Source: Mycobacterium arosiense ATCC BAA-1401 = DSM 45069 | Lineage (GTDB): Bacteria; Actinomycetota; Actinomycetes; Mycobacteriales; Mycobacteriaceae | Assembly (NCBI RefSeq): GCF_002086125.1 | Contig: NZ_MVHG01000021.1 | Span: forward strand, 1-64,000 | Direction: 5' to 3' | Length of the DNA stretch: 64,000 bases | Shown: positions 42,449-50,989 of the stretch, piece by piece | Layout of the letters: each line of letters opens with the position of its first letter | Position numbering within the stretch: the first letter of the stretch is position 1 | Translations under genes and position numbers: made by a program | The notes under the pieces: model-generated | Seen by the model: only the letters and a program-made list of their open reading frames with translations | What the model was told of the DNA's origin: nothing | Database searches by the model: none

Positions 42449-43996
42449 TCAAGAGACGGAGCGGGATTTTCCGTTCCAGAACTGCTCCCGCAGCGCCCGC
42501 TTGTCCACCTTGACCGCCGGAGTGAGCGGCAGCGCATCGACGAAGTCGACGCTGCGCGGCGCCTTGTACCGCGCGATCAGCGCACCGCAGTGCTCCCGCA
42601 GTTCCTCAGCGGTTGCCTCGGTGCCTTTCTGCAGTACGACTAGCGCGTGCACTCTCTCGCCCCACTCGGCGTCTGGCACCCCGATCACGGCGCAGGCCGC
42701 CACGCTGGGGTGTTGGGCCAGGGCATTTTCGACCTCGGCCGAATACACGTTTTCGCCACCGGAGACGATCATGTCTTTGAGTCGGTCGACGATGAACAGG
42801 TAGCCCTCATCGTCCATATAGCCACCGTCACCGGTGTGCATCCAGCCGCCGCGCAGCGCCTGCGCGGTCTCCTCGGGCCGATTCCAATAGCCGAGCATCA
42901 CGTGCGGCCCGCGCGCGACCACCTCGCCGACGGTCCCCAACGGCACCTCGTTCTCATCGGGATCGACAACCTTAACCTCGGCGATCGGCACGGCCCGCCC
43001 CGCTGACCGCAGCAACGCCGGATCGTGATGATCCGCGGCGGTGAGCACCGTCGTCGTCGGCGACAGCTCCGTCATCCCGTAGGCCTGTAGCAAGGTTGTC
43101 CCAGGCAGCAACCGCATGGTGCGCTCCAGCAGCGCCTGGGAGATCGGTGAGGCGCCGTAGAGCAGGTGTTTGAGGCTGGACAGGTCGTGCTCCCGCGCCG
43201 CCGAGGAGTCGACCAGCATTTGAATCATGGTGGGAGCCAGAAACATATCGGTGATCTGGTGCCGCTCGACGGCCGCTGCCACCGCCTCCGCGGTGAACCC
43301 CGGCAGGATGACATGGGTTCCACCGATGACGTTGCGCGCGACCCAGCCGGACCCGTCGGCCAGGTGGAACATTGGCGCACTGTGCAACAGTCGCCCCCTC
43401 GGCTCCAGAAACTGTCCGGTCGCCAGCGCGCCCAGCGCGGCTGTCATGAGGTTGGCGTGGCTGAGCATCACCCCCTTTGGCGTTCCGGTGGTACCGCCGG
43501 TGTAGTAGATCGCGGCCAGATCGTTCCCGCCCCGCCGCGCGTCTTCGATCGGGTCATGTGCAGCGATGAGGTCCTCGAAGCGGTGCACCCCGGCGGGGGT
43601 GACCCGCTCGCCGGCATGAATATAGGCCTGCACGACGGGAGCCAGGTCCCGCAGTACGTCCACCATGTCCAGGTATGCATCCCCGATGATCAGCACGACG
43701 GATCCGCAATCCTGGAGAGAGAACGCGATCTCTCGCGCACTCCAGCGAGTGTTGACCGGCACGGTCACAGCGTCAGCCCACGGGACCGCCAACAGCACGT
43801 CGTGGTAGTCGTCGCAGTTCTGGGCGAGGATCGCTACCCGATCGCCGCTCTCGACTCCGAGAGCCCGGAAGGCCGCCGCCAACCGCGCGGCGCGGTCCGC
43901 ACTGTCGCGCCATGTGCGCACCCGCTCGCCAAAGACGGTGGCCGGCAGATCCGGTGTCTGCTGGACAGCACGGTGCAGAGCCTGCGTAAGGTGCAT
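42449..43996 (-). CDS. Acyl-CoA synthetase (FadD-type AMP ligase)
   Basis: A 515-residue ANL-superfamily ligase that activates a carboxylic acid via acyl-AMP to acyl-CoA. Core P-loop YYTGGTTGTPKGV near residue 164-176, A5-like YGMTELSPTT, A7 HTGDGGYMDDEGY, A8 DRLKDMIVSGGENVY, and A10 PAVKVDKRALRE, where the usual Gly before the catalytic Lys is Val-preceded Ala (AVK instead of GK). Medium or branched/cyclic acids are typical substrates of this length class. It is convergent with fadB; no strong terminator is seen in the 92-base gap. Confidence 0.85.
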   Translation of the reverse strand: MHLTQALHRAVQQTPDLPATVFGERVRTWRDSADRAARLAAAFRALGVESGDRVAILAQNCDDYHDVLLAVPWADAVTVPVNTRWSAREIAFSLQDCGSVVLIIGDAYLDMVDVLRDLAPVVQAYIHAGERVTPAGVHRFEDLIAAHDPIEDARRGGNDLAAIYYTGGTTGTPKGVMLSHANLMTAALGALATGQFLEPRGRLLHSAPMFHLADGSGWVARNVIGGTHVILPGFTAEAVAAAVERHQITDMFLAPTMIQMLVDSSAAREHDLSSLKHLLYGASPISQALLERTMRLLPGTTLLQAYGMTELSPTTTVLTAADHHDPALLRSAGRAVPIAEVKVVDPDENEVPLGTVGEVVARGPHVMLGYWNRPEETAQALRGGWMHTGDGGYMDDEGYLFIVDRLKDMIVSGGENVYSAEVENALAQHPSVAACAVIGVPDAEWGERVHALVVLQKGTEATAEELREHCGALIARYKAPRSVDFVDALPLTPAVKVDKRALREQFWNGKSRSVS

Positions 43997-44201
43997 GGTT
44001 AGTGCTCATTTCAGTGATGTCGGCGAGTAATTAGGCTCCTGGCCTGCATTCTAACCTCTTGACATTAGCATTAATTTCGGTATTTTTAGTCGCACCGGGC
44101 GATTCAAGACGAACCCTGATCCTGCGCCGCCGACGCCCGGAACGGCACGACTCTGTCGATGGGGATAGCTCCACATCAACCCGTGCAAGAAAGGTACGAA
44201 G

Positions 44202-45407
44202 ATGACTGAAACGCTGACAGCGGGTACCGCACCGAGCACCACGCTGGCCGACTACCTGAAGCGGGTACGTGCCATCACTCCCTTGATCCGGGCTGAGGCC
44301 GAGAGCATGGAACGAGCACAGACGCTGAGTGACGCCGTTCGCGATGCACTCGCCGAGCAGAACCTGCACCGCATGCTGATCCCGACTGAACTCGGCGGCG
44401 GAGGTCTGCTGCCGAGCGAGGGTCTTCGGGTTTACGAAGAGCTGGCCAAGGCAGACGCGTCGACCGCATGGGCGTTCATGGCGACCTCGTGGTCGACCGC
44501 CGAGGTTCTCGGCTACCTCAAGCCCGAGGTGGCCAAAGACCTCATGAGCCGGGATGAGGACTTTCGCATCGCCGGGCAGTTGCTCCCGCGCTACCCGGCC
44601 AAGCAGGTCGACGGCGGTTTGATCGTCGAGGGCAACTTTGCCTTCGCCAGCGGTTCGGACCACGCCAGCTGGATCGGCGCCGGAGTCTTCCTCGCCGACG
44701 AGGACGGCAACCCGATCCTCGGCGAGGACGGCCAAACGCAGCCTCGGGTGGCCATGTTCCCCAAGGCCGAGGTCGACCTCAAACAGAACTGGGATGTCTG
44801 GGGCCTCGGCGCCACCGGCAGCCATGATTACCGGGTCGATAAGAAATTCGCGCCTGACGAGCACACCATCGTCACCTTCGGCGGTACGCCCTACCGGTCG
44901 GAGACGATGTACAAGTTGTCCAATGAGTTCGTCGGTCCACTGCCGCACGTTGCGGTGGCGCTCGGCATCGCCACTCGCGCACTGCAATTGCTTGCCTCCG
45001 TGGCCGTGAAGAAGTTCCGCCCCAACTACGGGGGCCCCATCGGCGAGGCCGATATCTTCAAGATCGAGTTCGCCCGAATGGAAGCGCTACTGCATGCCGT
45101 CCGGCTCGCGTTCTACGACCTCGTCGAGTCTGCCGAAGCCACTGTGGCTGAAGGCCACACCCGAACACCCGAACAGATGGCCCGGATGCGCCAGCAGTTG
45201 GCCTGGAGCCATGAGTCCGCCGATGCCATCGTCGGCTTCGCCCATCGCTGGAGCGGCAGCCAGAGCATCGGCCGTGCCAGCACGCTGGGCCGGTATGTGC
45301 GCGATATGCAGGTGGCCACCCAGCATCTACTGGTGGATCCGAAGTGGTTGGCCGATGCGGCAACCGATCTGCTGCCCATCTACGCCGAGGCCGAGTCCGA
45401 CGCCTGA
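44202..45407 (+). CDS. HsaA-like group D flavin monooxygenase
   Basis: A 401-residue protein with the acyl-CoA dehydrogenase fold but the features of flavin monooxygenases such as HsaA and HpaB-type enzymes: an N-terminal helical domain (DALAEQNLHRMLIPTELGGGG), the middle segment GNFAFASGSDHASWIGAGVF and the C-terminal Acyl-CoA_dh_2-type helical bundle. It lacks the acyl-CoA dehydrogenase catalytic Glu motif. These enzymes hydroxylate phenols or related rings using reduced flavin from a separate reductase; the HsaB-like protein at 30271-30762 fits. AAAGG lies before ATG 44202. Confidence 0.8.
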   Translation: MTETLTAGTAPSTTLADYLKRVRAITPLIRAEAESMERAQTLSDAVRDALAEQNLHRMLIPTELGGGGLLPSEGLRVYEELAKADASTAWAFMATSWSTAEVLGYLKPEVAKDLMSRDEDFRIAGQLLPRYPAKQVDGGLIVEGNFAFASGSDHASWIGAGVFLADEDGNPILGEDGQTQPRVAMFPKAEVDLKQNWDVWGLGATGSHDYRVDKKFAPDEHTIVTFGGTPYRSETMYKLSNEFVGPLPHVAVALGIATRALQLLASVAVKKFRPNYGGPIGEADIFKIEFARMEALLHAVRLAFYDLVESAEATVAEGHTRTPEQMARMRQQLAWSHESADAIVGFAHRWSGSQSIGRASTLGRYVRDMQVATQHLLVDPKWLADAATDLLPIYAEAESDA

Positions 45408-45421
45408 CCTCGCCGTTAAGG

Positions 45422-45457
45422 GAAGGCGCCCAATTGCTTTCGTGATTGGGCGCCTTC
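45422..45457. terminator. Bidirectional hairpin terminator
   Basis: GAAGGCGCCCAAT and ATTGGGCGCCTTC form a perfect 13-bp stem with a 10-base loop. It lies between the convergent oxygenase gene and lipase-like gene. Confidence 0.8.
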
Positions 45458-45627
45458 GTCATTCGCCAACCGTCAGCGTTCGGTCATCGCCGGGTCCGCC
45501 GTCGTTGTCCGAGCCGGCGGCAGCGCCTGACGAGGCACTGGACCTCTCACCGACGTGATGACGTGCTGCGCAAAAGCAGTGCATCTGGGCAGGCGCACTG
45601 GCTCAGCGATCGAGATGCTTGATTTAC

Positions 45628-46524
45628 CTAGAGGCCGAGGAGCGTGCGGAGGAACGATCCGGCCTCCTCGGCCGCCTGGATGCCCTCCGGAAGAATCGAC
45701 GAAAACAGCGGCCACACGTGAACCATGTCTTCGTACACAGACACCGTTGCGGTGCCGCCGGCTGCGGTGATAGCGGCGGCGGCGCGTAGGGAGTCGTCAA
45801 GCAACACCTCGTTGGAACCGACCAGGAACAGCGCGGGTGGAAGGCCGCCAAGCTCGGCGAACAACGGCGAGGCGAGCGGGTCCTGTGGATCGTGGCCCTG
45901 CAGATAGGCCTCCCGCAGATTGGCGATCGAACCACGTGATACCGCAACGTCTTTGCCATCGTACAGATCGACGCTGGCGCCACTTGCGGTGAAATCAAGC
46001 AGCGGCGAGATGCACACCGCTGCCGTGGGCAGCGGCATGCACTGGTCACGCAGGACGGTCAGGGCCGCCAGCGTCAGTCCGCCGCCGGCGGAGTCACCAC
46101 CGACAGCGACATTGTCCGCGCCGTAGGTTGAGAGCAGCTCGGTGAGGACAGCGCCACCGTCCTCGACCGCGGCCGGAAACTTGTTCTCCGGCGCCCGCCG
46201 GTAATCCGGCAGCACGACGGTAAGCCCGGACGCAAGCGAGAGGGCGTGGCCTAGTTCCTGGAAGCCCTTGGCACTGCCTAGGACGTACCCGCCGCCGTGG
46301 AACCAGATGAGCACCTTGTCCTGGGTGGCACCGGCAGCGGTCACGGAAAGTGTGGGAATGTCACCAGCCATGCCCTCTGCGGGTTCGACATCGGCGGGCA
46401 GAGCGAACTGCAGCAGCAGATCGTCGTAGGCCTTCCGGAGTTCGTCGACCGTGGCCGCCGCCGCGTCCGGGAAGCCGTTCACATACATCTCCTCGACGCG
46501 CGCCAACGCCTCGGTCCTCGCCAT
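45628..46524 (-). CDS. Alpha/beta-hydrolase, hormone-sensitive-lipase type
   Basis: A 298-residue HSL-type esterase: WFHGGGYVLGSAKG, GGDSAGGGLTLAA and a C-terminal MVHVWPLF with the catalytic His. It is a paralogue of the 30875-31816 enzyme: the two share HGGGYV.GSAKG, GDSAGGG and YLQGHDP.DPLASP. The open frame extends to 46653, but ATG 46524 has GGAGG five bases upstream and gives a standard N terminus. A second lactone or ester hydrolase for the pathway is plausible. Confidence 0.85.
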   Translation of the reverse strand: MARTEALARVEEMYVNGFPDAAAATVDELRKAYDDLLLQFALPADVEPAEGMAGDIPTLSVTAAGATQDKVLIWFHGGGYVLGSAKGFQELGHALSLASGLTVVLPDYRRAPENKFPAAVEDGGAVLTELLSTYGADNVAVGGDSAGGGLTLAALTVLRDQCMPLPTAAVCISPLLDFTASGASVDLYDGKDVAVSRGSIANLREAYLQGHDPQDPLASPLFAELGGLPPALFLVGSNEVLLDDSLRAAAAITAAGGTATVSVYEDMVHVWPLFSSILPEGIQAAEEAGSFLRTLLGL

Positions 46525-46661
46525 CGGATCCTCCGAGATCAACTCAACATACCGACCGGCCACATCGCCGCCCTGATCGAATGCTACATATTCACTGCTA
46601 ACTTTTGGAGATTTTCCCTGCATGTTCTGCCCGATCTTGGGATCCGCTACCATAATCGAAG

Positions 46662-46680
46662 TTCACACATCATGTTTGAA
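46662..46680. promoter_or_regulatory. Inverted repeat upstream of ADP-forming CoA ligase
   Basis: TTCACACA-TCA-TGTTTGAA: eight-base arms with one mismatch, ending 11 bases before ATG 46692. Located between divergent genes; it could block initiation if bound. Confidence 0.4.
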
Positions 46681-46691
46681 GGGTAACAGCG

Positions 46692-48791
46692 ATGACCTTG
46701 GTCTCCAGCGACGCTCCACGCGCAGGACAGCTCGATCGGCTGCTGAATCCCAAGGTCATCGCCGTAGTCGGGCTCAGCGATAAGTCGCCGGTGGCGGAGT
46801 GCATTGCCCCTACACTGAACAGCGCGGCCGAGGTCCACTTTGTTCACCCGACCGCCGAGACGGTTCTGGGGGTGCCCGCTTACCGCTCGATCAGTGACAT
46901 CGCCGGGCCCATCGATGCCGTGCTCTCGGTGATGTCGGCTGAGCGCACCGTGGCGCTCGCCGAGGAGTGCGCGGCCCTGGACTGCGGCGGAATGGTCGTC
47001 TACGCCGCGGGATTCTCCGAACTCGGCGATGAGGGCGCGGAGTATCAGCAGCGCCTGGTCGATGCCGCGAAGCGCGGCGGTATGGCCGTGATCGGCCCGA
47101 ACAGCCTGGGTTACATCAGCGTTCGGCGCAGCCTGCACCTGACCGCCTCGACCGATTACCATCCGGCGCCCGGCGGGGTGTCGATCGTGTCGCATAGCGG
47201 CGCGATGATCGGCGGGATCGCCATCGCCGCACGGGCGCGCACCGGCGTCGGGATCTCGCGCCTCATCTCGGCAGGTAACGAGGCCACCACCGATATGGCT
47301 GACTACCTCGATTTCCTTGCCACCGACGCGGATACCACCGCGATCGGTCTGGTCGTGGAGGGCATCCGTCGCCCGGCCGCGTTCTTCGCAGCCGCCCGCC
47401 GCTGCCTCGCCGCAGGCAAGCCGATCGTCGCGGTCAAGCTCGCCCGCAACGCGCGCACCCAGCAGATGGCGGCCTCCCACACTGGAGCACTGGCCGGGAA
47501 CGCCTGGGCATATGACATCGCGTTCCGCCAGGTGGGAATCCAGCTGGCGTTCGACCTCGAGGAGCTGGTGGACCGGCTCGCGGTGCTCAGCCAGCTCGAT
47601 CCCGCGGTGTGGAACCCGGTGCGGCGGATCGGTGTGGTCGCCGGCACCGGTGGCTTCGCCTCGCTGGCGTTCGACGTGGCCGAGGAGGAAGGCCTCACCG
47701 TGCCGCCGCTGGATAGCCTCGCCGATTGGGTCGCGTCCACCATTCCCGGGATCACGGTGCCAAATCCCCTTGACACCACCGGGTTCGGTGCGACGCACTG
47801 GACCGACATCGTCGAGCGGTATGTCGGCTCAGACGAGCTGGATGCCGTGGTTTTCGTCAACATGTGGAGCGACTCCCCGCTGTACCGCCGACTCATCGAT
47901 AGTGTGGCCGCCGCTGCCCGCCGCCACCGTAAGCCGGTCGCGATCGCCGCCGGCGCCGGTGAAGTGGGAGCCTTCGCCGCCGAAGTGATCGGTGACGATG
48001 CAGCCGTCGCGCTCGGCTACGGAATCCGGGGAACCCTACGCGGCCTACACACCCTGGGCACTTTCGTACGGGACCGTCAGACGATGCGCGGCGCCGTCGA
48101 GGCACCGGCACCGATCCCCTGCCCGTCGGCCCCGGTGGCCGATGCCGGTGGCAACCGGTTCCTCCCGTTCACCGAAATCATGGCGCTGCTTGCGCGTTTC
48201 GGCGTTCCCACCGCACCTTTTGCGGTGATCGCCGGTGCGGACACCGTCCGTGACCCAACATTCCCCGGCCCGTATGCAGTCAAGCTCGCCGATGTGGCGC
48301 ATCGAACCGAGCTCGACGCGGTCGCGCTGAATGTCTCGTCCGACAGCCTGGCCGATGCGGTGGCTCGGATGCGCGATGTCGCCGCGCGGCACGGTGTGGC
48401 TCCTGCGGTGGCCGTGCAGCCGATGACCGCATCCCGCGGTGAGTTGTTGATCGGGATCGACGGGCGCAGTGAGCTGGGGCCGATGGTGATGCTGGGTCTG
48501 GGTGGCGTGTTCGTCGAGGTGCTGAAGCGCGTCGGCGGCCGCCCGGCGCCACTGTCCAAGGCCGACGCCGAATCGCTCATCGAGGAGTTCCGGGACCTGC
48601 GCCTGCTGCACGGTTTCCGCGGGGCTGCACCGTGGCATCTCGATCAACTCGCCGACACCCTGGTGGGGCTGGGAAATCTCGCCGCCGCGGGCCACGACTG
48701 GATCGAATCACTGGACGTCAACCCGCTTCTGGTGACCGACGAGGGACTCGTGGCCGTGGATGCGTTGTGCATCGCGCGCGAGGGCGCCTGA
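46692..48791 (+). CDS. NDP-forming acyl-CoA synthetase
   Basis: A 699-residue fusion of the alpha and beta parts of the ADP-forming acetyl-CoA synthetase family. Order: CoA-binding domain (VIAVVGLSDKSPVAE), ligase domains (IGPNSLGYI, IVSHSGAMIGG, SAGNEATTDMADYL), the phospho-accepting His in ASHTGALAG near residue 262, and a C-terminal ATP-grasp domain (FGVPTAPFAVI, YAVKLADVAHRTE, LLIGIDGRSELGPMVMLGLGG). It would make a CoA ester or recover ATP from one. Actinobacterial members are often in degradation clusters for branched or aromatic acids. Confidence 0.85.
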   Translation: MTLVSSDAPRAGQLDRLLNPKVIAVVGLSDKSPVAECIAPTLNSAAEVHFVHPTAETVLGVPAYRSISDIAGPIDAVLSVMSAERTVALAEECAALDCGGMVVYAAGFSELGDEGAEYQQRLVDAAKRGGMAVIGPNSLGYISVRRSLHLTASTDYHPAPGGVSIVSHSGAMIGGIAIAARARTGVGISRLISAGNEATTDMADYLDFLATDADTTAIGLVVEGIRRPAAFFAAARRCLAAGKPIVAVKLARNARTQQMAASHTGALAGNAWAYDIAFRQVGIQLAFDLEELVDRLAVLSQLDPAVWNPVRRIGVVAGTGGFASLAFDVAEEEGLTVPPLDSLADWVASTIPGITVPNPLDTTGFGATHWTDIVERYVGSDELDAVVFVNMWSDSPLYRRLIDSVAAAARRHRKPVAIAAGAGEVGAFAAEVIGDDAAVALGYGIRGTLRGLHTLGTFVRDRQTMRGAVEAPAPIPCPSAPVADAGGNRFLPFTEIMALLARFGVPTAPFAVIAGADTVRDPTFPGPYAVKLADVAHRTELDAVALNVSSDSLADAVARMRDVAARHGVAPAVAVQPMTASRGELLIGIDGRSELGPMVMLGLGGVFVEVLKRVGGRPAPLSKADAESLIEEFRDLRLLHGFRGAAPWHLDQLADTLVGLGNLAAAGHDWIESLDVNPLLVTDEGLVAVDALCIAREGA

Positions 48792-48806
48792 GCGCACCCA
48801 CACACA

Positions 48807-48839
48807 ACGCCACGGCCGGTGCGAACCGGGCCGTGGCGT
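48807..48839. terminator. Bidirectional hairpin terminator
   Basis: ACGCCACGGCC and GGCCGTGGCGT form an 11-bp perfect stem with an 11-base loop, between the convergent CoA ligase and acyl-CoA dehydrogenase genes. Confidence 0.75.
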
Positions 48840-48862
48840 CCTTGTCGTTGGCGCTGCGGTGT

Positions 48863-50710
48863 TCAGAACGCCGCTTCGTCGAGCTCCATGACGAAATTGT
48901 CCACCCGCAGGGCCGCCTCGCGCTGAGCCGCGACGGTGGGCAGCACCTCACGGACGAAGAACCGCGCCGCGCCCACCTTGCCCTGATAGAAGGGGCCATC
49001 GGGCAAACCAGGATCGGAATCTAGTGCACGCAAGGCAATCTGGGCGCTGCGCAGCAGCAGCCAGGCGACCACCACATCGCCCAGCGTGTAGAGCAACCGA
49101 GTCGCATTGAGTCCGACCCGGTAGATCTGCTCGGCACTGTCCTTGGATGCGGCGAGGTCGCTCGTCATCTTCTCGACGATCGCCTGCACATCGGCCACCG
49201 CGTTGCCAAGCAATTCCCGTTCGACCGCTAGCTCGGCCGGTCCGTCCGCTGCCGCCGCCATCATCTTGATCTCACCCAGCACATGCGTCAGCGCTCGGCC
49301 CCGGTCGCGAATGACCTTGCGGAAGAACAGATCTTGAGCCTGGATCGCGGTGGTGCCTTCATACACCGTGTCGATCTTGGCATCCCGGACATACTGTTCG
49401 ATCGGGTATTCGCGCAGGTAACCCGAACCACCGTAGGTCTGCAACGACTCGGTTCCCAGCACCACCCAGGACCGTTCGGAACCGTAGCCCTTGACGATCG
49501 GGAGCAGCAGATCGTTGACGGCCTCGGCGAGCGCGGTGTCCTCCCCGGCGGCGGCCTTGATCGCGATCTCGTCCTGCCAGGACGCGGTGTACAGGATCAG
49601 CGAGCGCAGCCCCTCGGCGAACGCCTTCTGGGTGAGCAGTGACCGCCGCACGTCCGGGTGGTGGGTGATCGTCACGCGCGGCCCTGCCTTGTCCGAGCTC
49701 TGCGCGAGGTCGGCGCCCTGGACCCGCTGTTTCGCGTAGTCCAGGGCATTGAGATAACCACTCGACAGGGTGGCGATGGCCTTGCTGCCGACCATCATCC
49801 GGGCATCCTCGATCACGTCGAACATCTGCGTGATGCCGTCGTGCACCTCACCGAGCAGCCAACCCCTGGCCGGTGCGTCCTCACCGAGCGTCAGCTCGCA
49901 GGTGGTGGACACGTTCAAGCCCATCTTCTTCTCGACGTTGGTCGCGTAGGCTCCGTTGCGCTCACCGGTGAGCTCGCCGGTCTCCGGATCGAAGTGGTAC
50001 TTCGGCACCAGGAACAGGCTCAGTCCCTTGGTGCCGGGCCCGCCGACACCTTCGACGCCGACCGGCCGCGCCAGCACCATGTGCAGGATGTTGTCTGCCA
50101 GATCGTGTTCGCCCGCCGTGATGAACCGCTTGACCCCGTGGATGTTCCAGGTGCCGTCGTCATTGGGGACGGCGCGGGTGCGTCCGGCACCCACGTCCGA
50201 ACCGGCGTCGGGCTCGGTCAACACCATCGTTGCGCCCCAACGATTGTCGATGGCGAACTGGGCGATCTTGCGGTCCCGTTCGGTGCCGTGCTTCCACACC
50301 ACGCGCGCCGCCGTCGGTACGCCGACGTAGGTCCACAGCGCAGGGTTGGCTCCCTGAACGAACTCCGCCAGCGCCCAATTGAGCGAACTGGGCGCGTTGG
50401 TGCCCCCGAGCTCGGGCGGCACGCGCAGCCGCCACCATTCGGCGTCCATCCAGGTCTTGTAGGTGGCCGCGAAGGCGGGTGTCACCGTCACAGACTTCGT
50501 CGCCGCGTCATAGAGCGGCGGGTTGCGGTCCCCTTCCTCGAACGACTCGGCCAGGTCTTCACGCGCCAGCCGGTCCACCTCGCGCAGGATGAACTTCGCC
50601 GTGCCGAGGTCGACGTCCGGATACGGCTCGAGCCCGAAGATCTTGTCGCGTTCGAGCAGTTCAAAGAGGTTGAACTCGATGTCGCGCAGATTGCTCTTGT
50701 AATGGCCCAT
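48863..50710 (-). CDS. FadE5-like acyl-CoA dehydrogenase
   Basis: A 615-residue acyl-CoA dehydrogenase of the large FadE5 type (Rv0244c has 611 residues). It begins MGHYKSNLRD, as FadE5 begins MSHYKSN, and ends VMELDEAAF. FAD and substrate segments WGATMVLTEPDAGSDVG, GVKRFITAGEHD, and VYEGTTAIQAQDLFFRK with the catalytic Glu are present, followed by the extra C-terminal domain. It introduces the 2,3 double bond into acyl-CoAs of broad chain length. ATG 50710 matches the family start. Divergent from the second tandem-TetR gene. Confidence 0.9.
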   Translation of the reverse strand: MGHYKSNLRDIEFNLFELLERDKIFGLEPYPDVDLGTAKFILREVDRLAREDLAESFEEGDRNPPLYDAATKSVTVTPAFAATYKTWMDAEWWRLRVPPELGGTNAPSSLNWALAEFVQGANPALWTYVGVPTAARVVWKHGTERDRKIAQFAIDNRWGATMVLTEPDAGSDVGAGRTRAVPNDDGTWNIHGVKRFITAGEHDLADNILHMVLARPVGVEGVGGPGTKGLSLFLVPKYHFDPETGELTGERNGAYATNVEKKMGLNVSTTCELTLGEDAPARGWLLGEVHDGITQMFDVIEDARMMVGSKAIATLSSGYLNALDYAKQRVQGADLAQSSDKAGPRVTITHHPDVRRSLLTQKAFAEGLRSLILYTASWQDEIAIKAAAGEDTALAEAVNDLLLPIVKGYGSERSWVVLGTESLQTYGGSGYLREYPIEQYVRDAKIDTVYEGTTAIQAQDLFFRKVIRDRGRALTHVLGEIKMMAAAADGPAELAVERELLGNAVADVQAIVEKMTSDLAASKDSAEQIYRVGLNATRLLYTLGDVVVAWLLLRSAQIALRALDSDPGLPDGPFYQGKVGAARFFVREVLPTVAAQREAALRVDNFVMELDEAAF

Positions 50711-50989
50711 GACGCTGCCTCTCACCTTGTGTCGATCTACCTGGCGGCCGGAAACGAATCGCTGAACGTCAGCACACCCCGACGAACGAATGAGTGAATA
50801 CTAAATACGGGGAGTAGAAAGATCAATAATGTTATATACAGCGTTAATCTAGACTATAGTTAATGCGCAATATGATTGGTCTGGTTGACTTGGGTTTCCA
50901 GTCGGATCGTTACGGCAACGGCGCGGGCCACCCGTTCGCAGCATGAATGCAAAACTGGGCATATGGCCCGGCCGATGGGAAAGAATGAG
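50711..50989. promoter_or_regulatory. Divergent promoter region, fadE5-like / tandem-TetR copy 2
   Basis: About 280 bases, AT-rich around 50800-50880. A weak copy of the shared element is at 50794-50809. GTTAATCTAGACTATAGTTAATGC (50843-50866, as two TTAA half-sites) is a loose dyad nearer the regulator. The TGTATATAAC region could hold -10 sequences for either gene. Confidence 0.5.
50794..50809 (-). promoter_or_regulatory. Shared element, weak copy 6 (fadE5-like gene)
   Basis: Minus strand reads CGTATTTA-GTA-TTCAC, then TC. TTCAC and the TTA core are kept, as is the following TC seen at 28941-28958; five of the eight left-half bases match the consensus. It points to the acyl-CoA dehydrogenase gene, 84 bases from its start. 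Confidence 0.4.

Noticed and set aside
38924..42452. Long minus-strand open frames opposite fadA and fadB (38924-40204, 40167-41558)
   Set aside because: They are antisense shadows caused by high third-position GC; the plus-strand proteins are unmistakable and the minus-strand translations are rich in His, Gly and Arg with no motifs.
49658..50797. 379-residue plus-strand frame opposite the FadE5-like gene
   Set aside because: Antisense shadow of a well-supported acyl-CoA dehydrogenase; no ribosome binding site and no protein-like composition.
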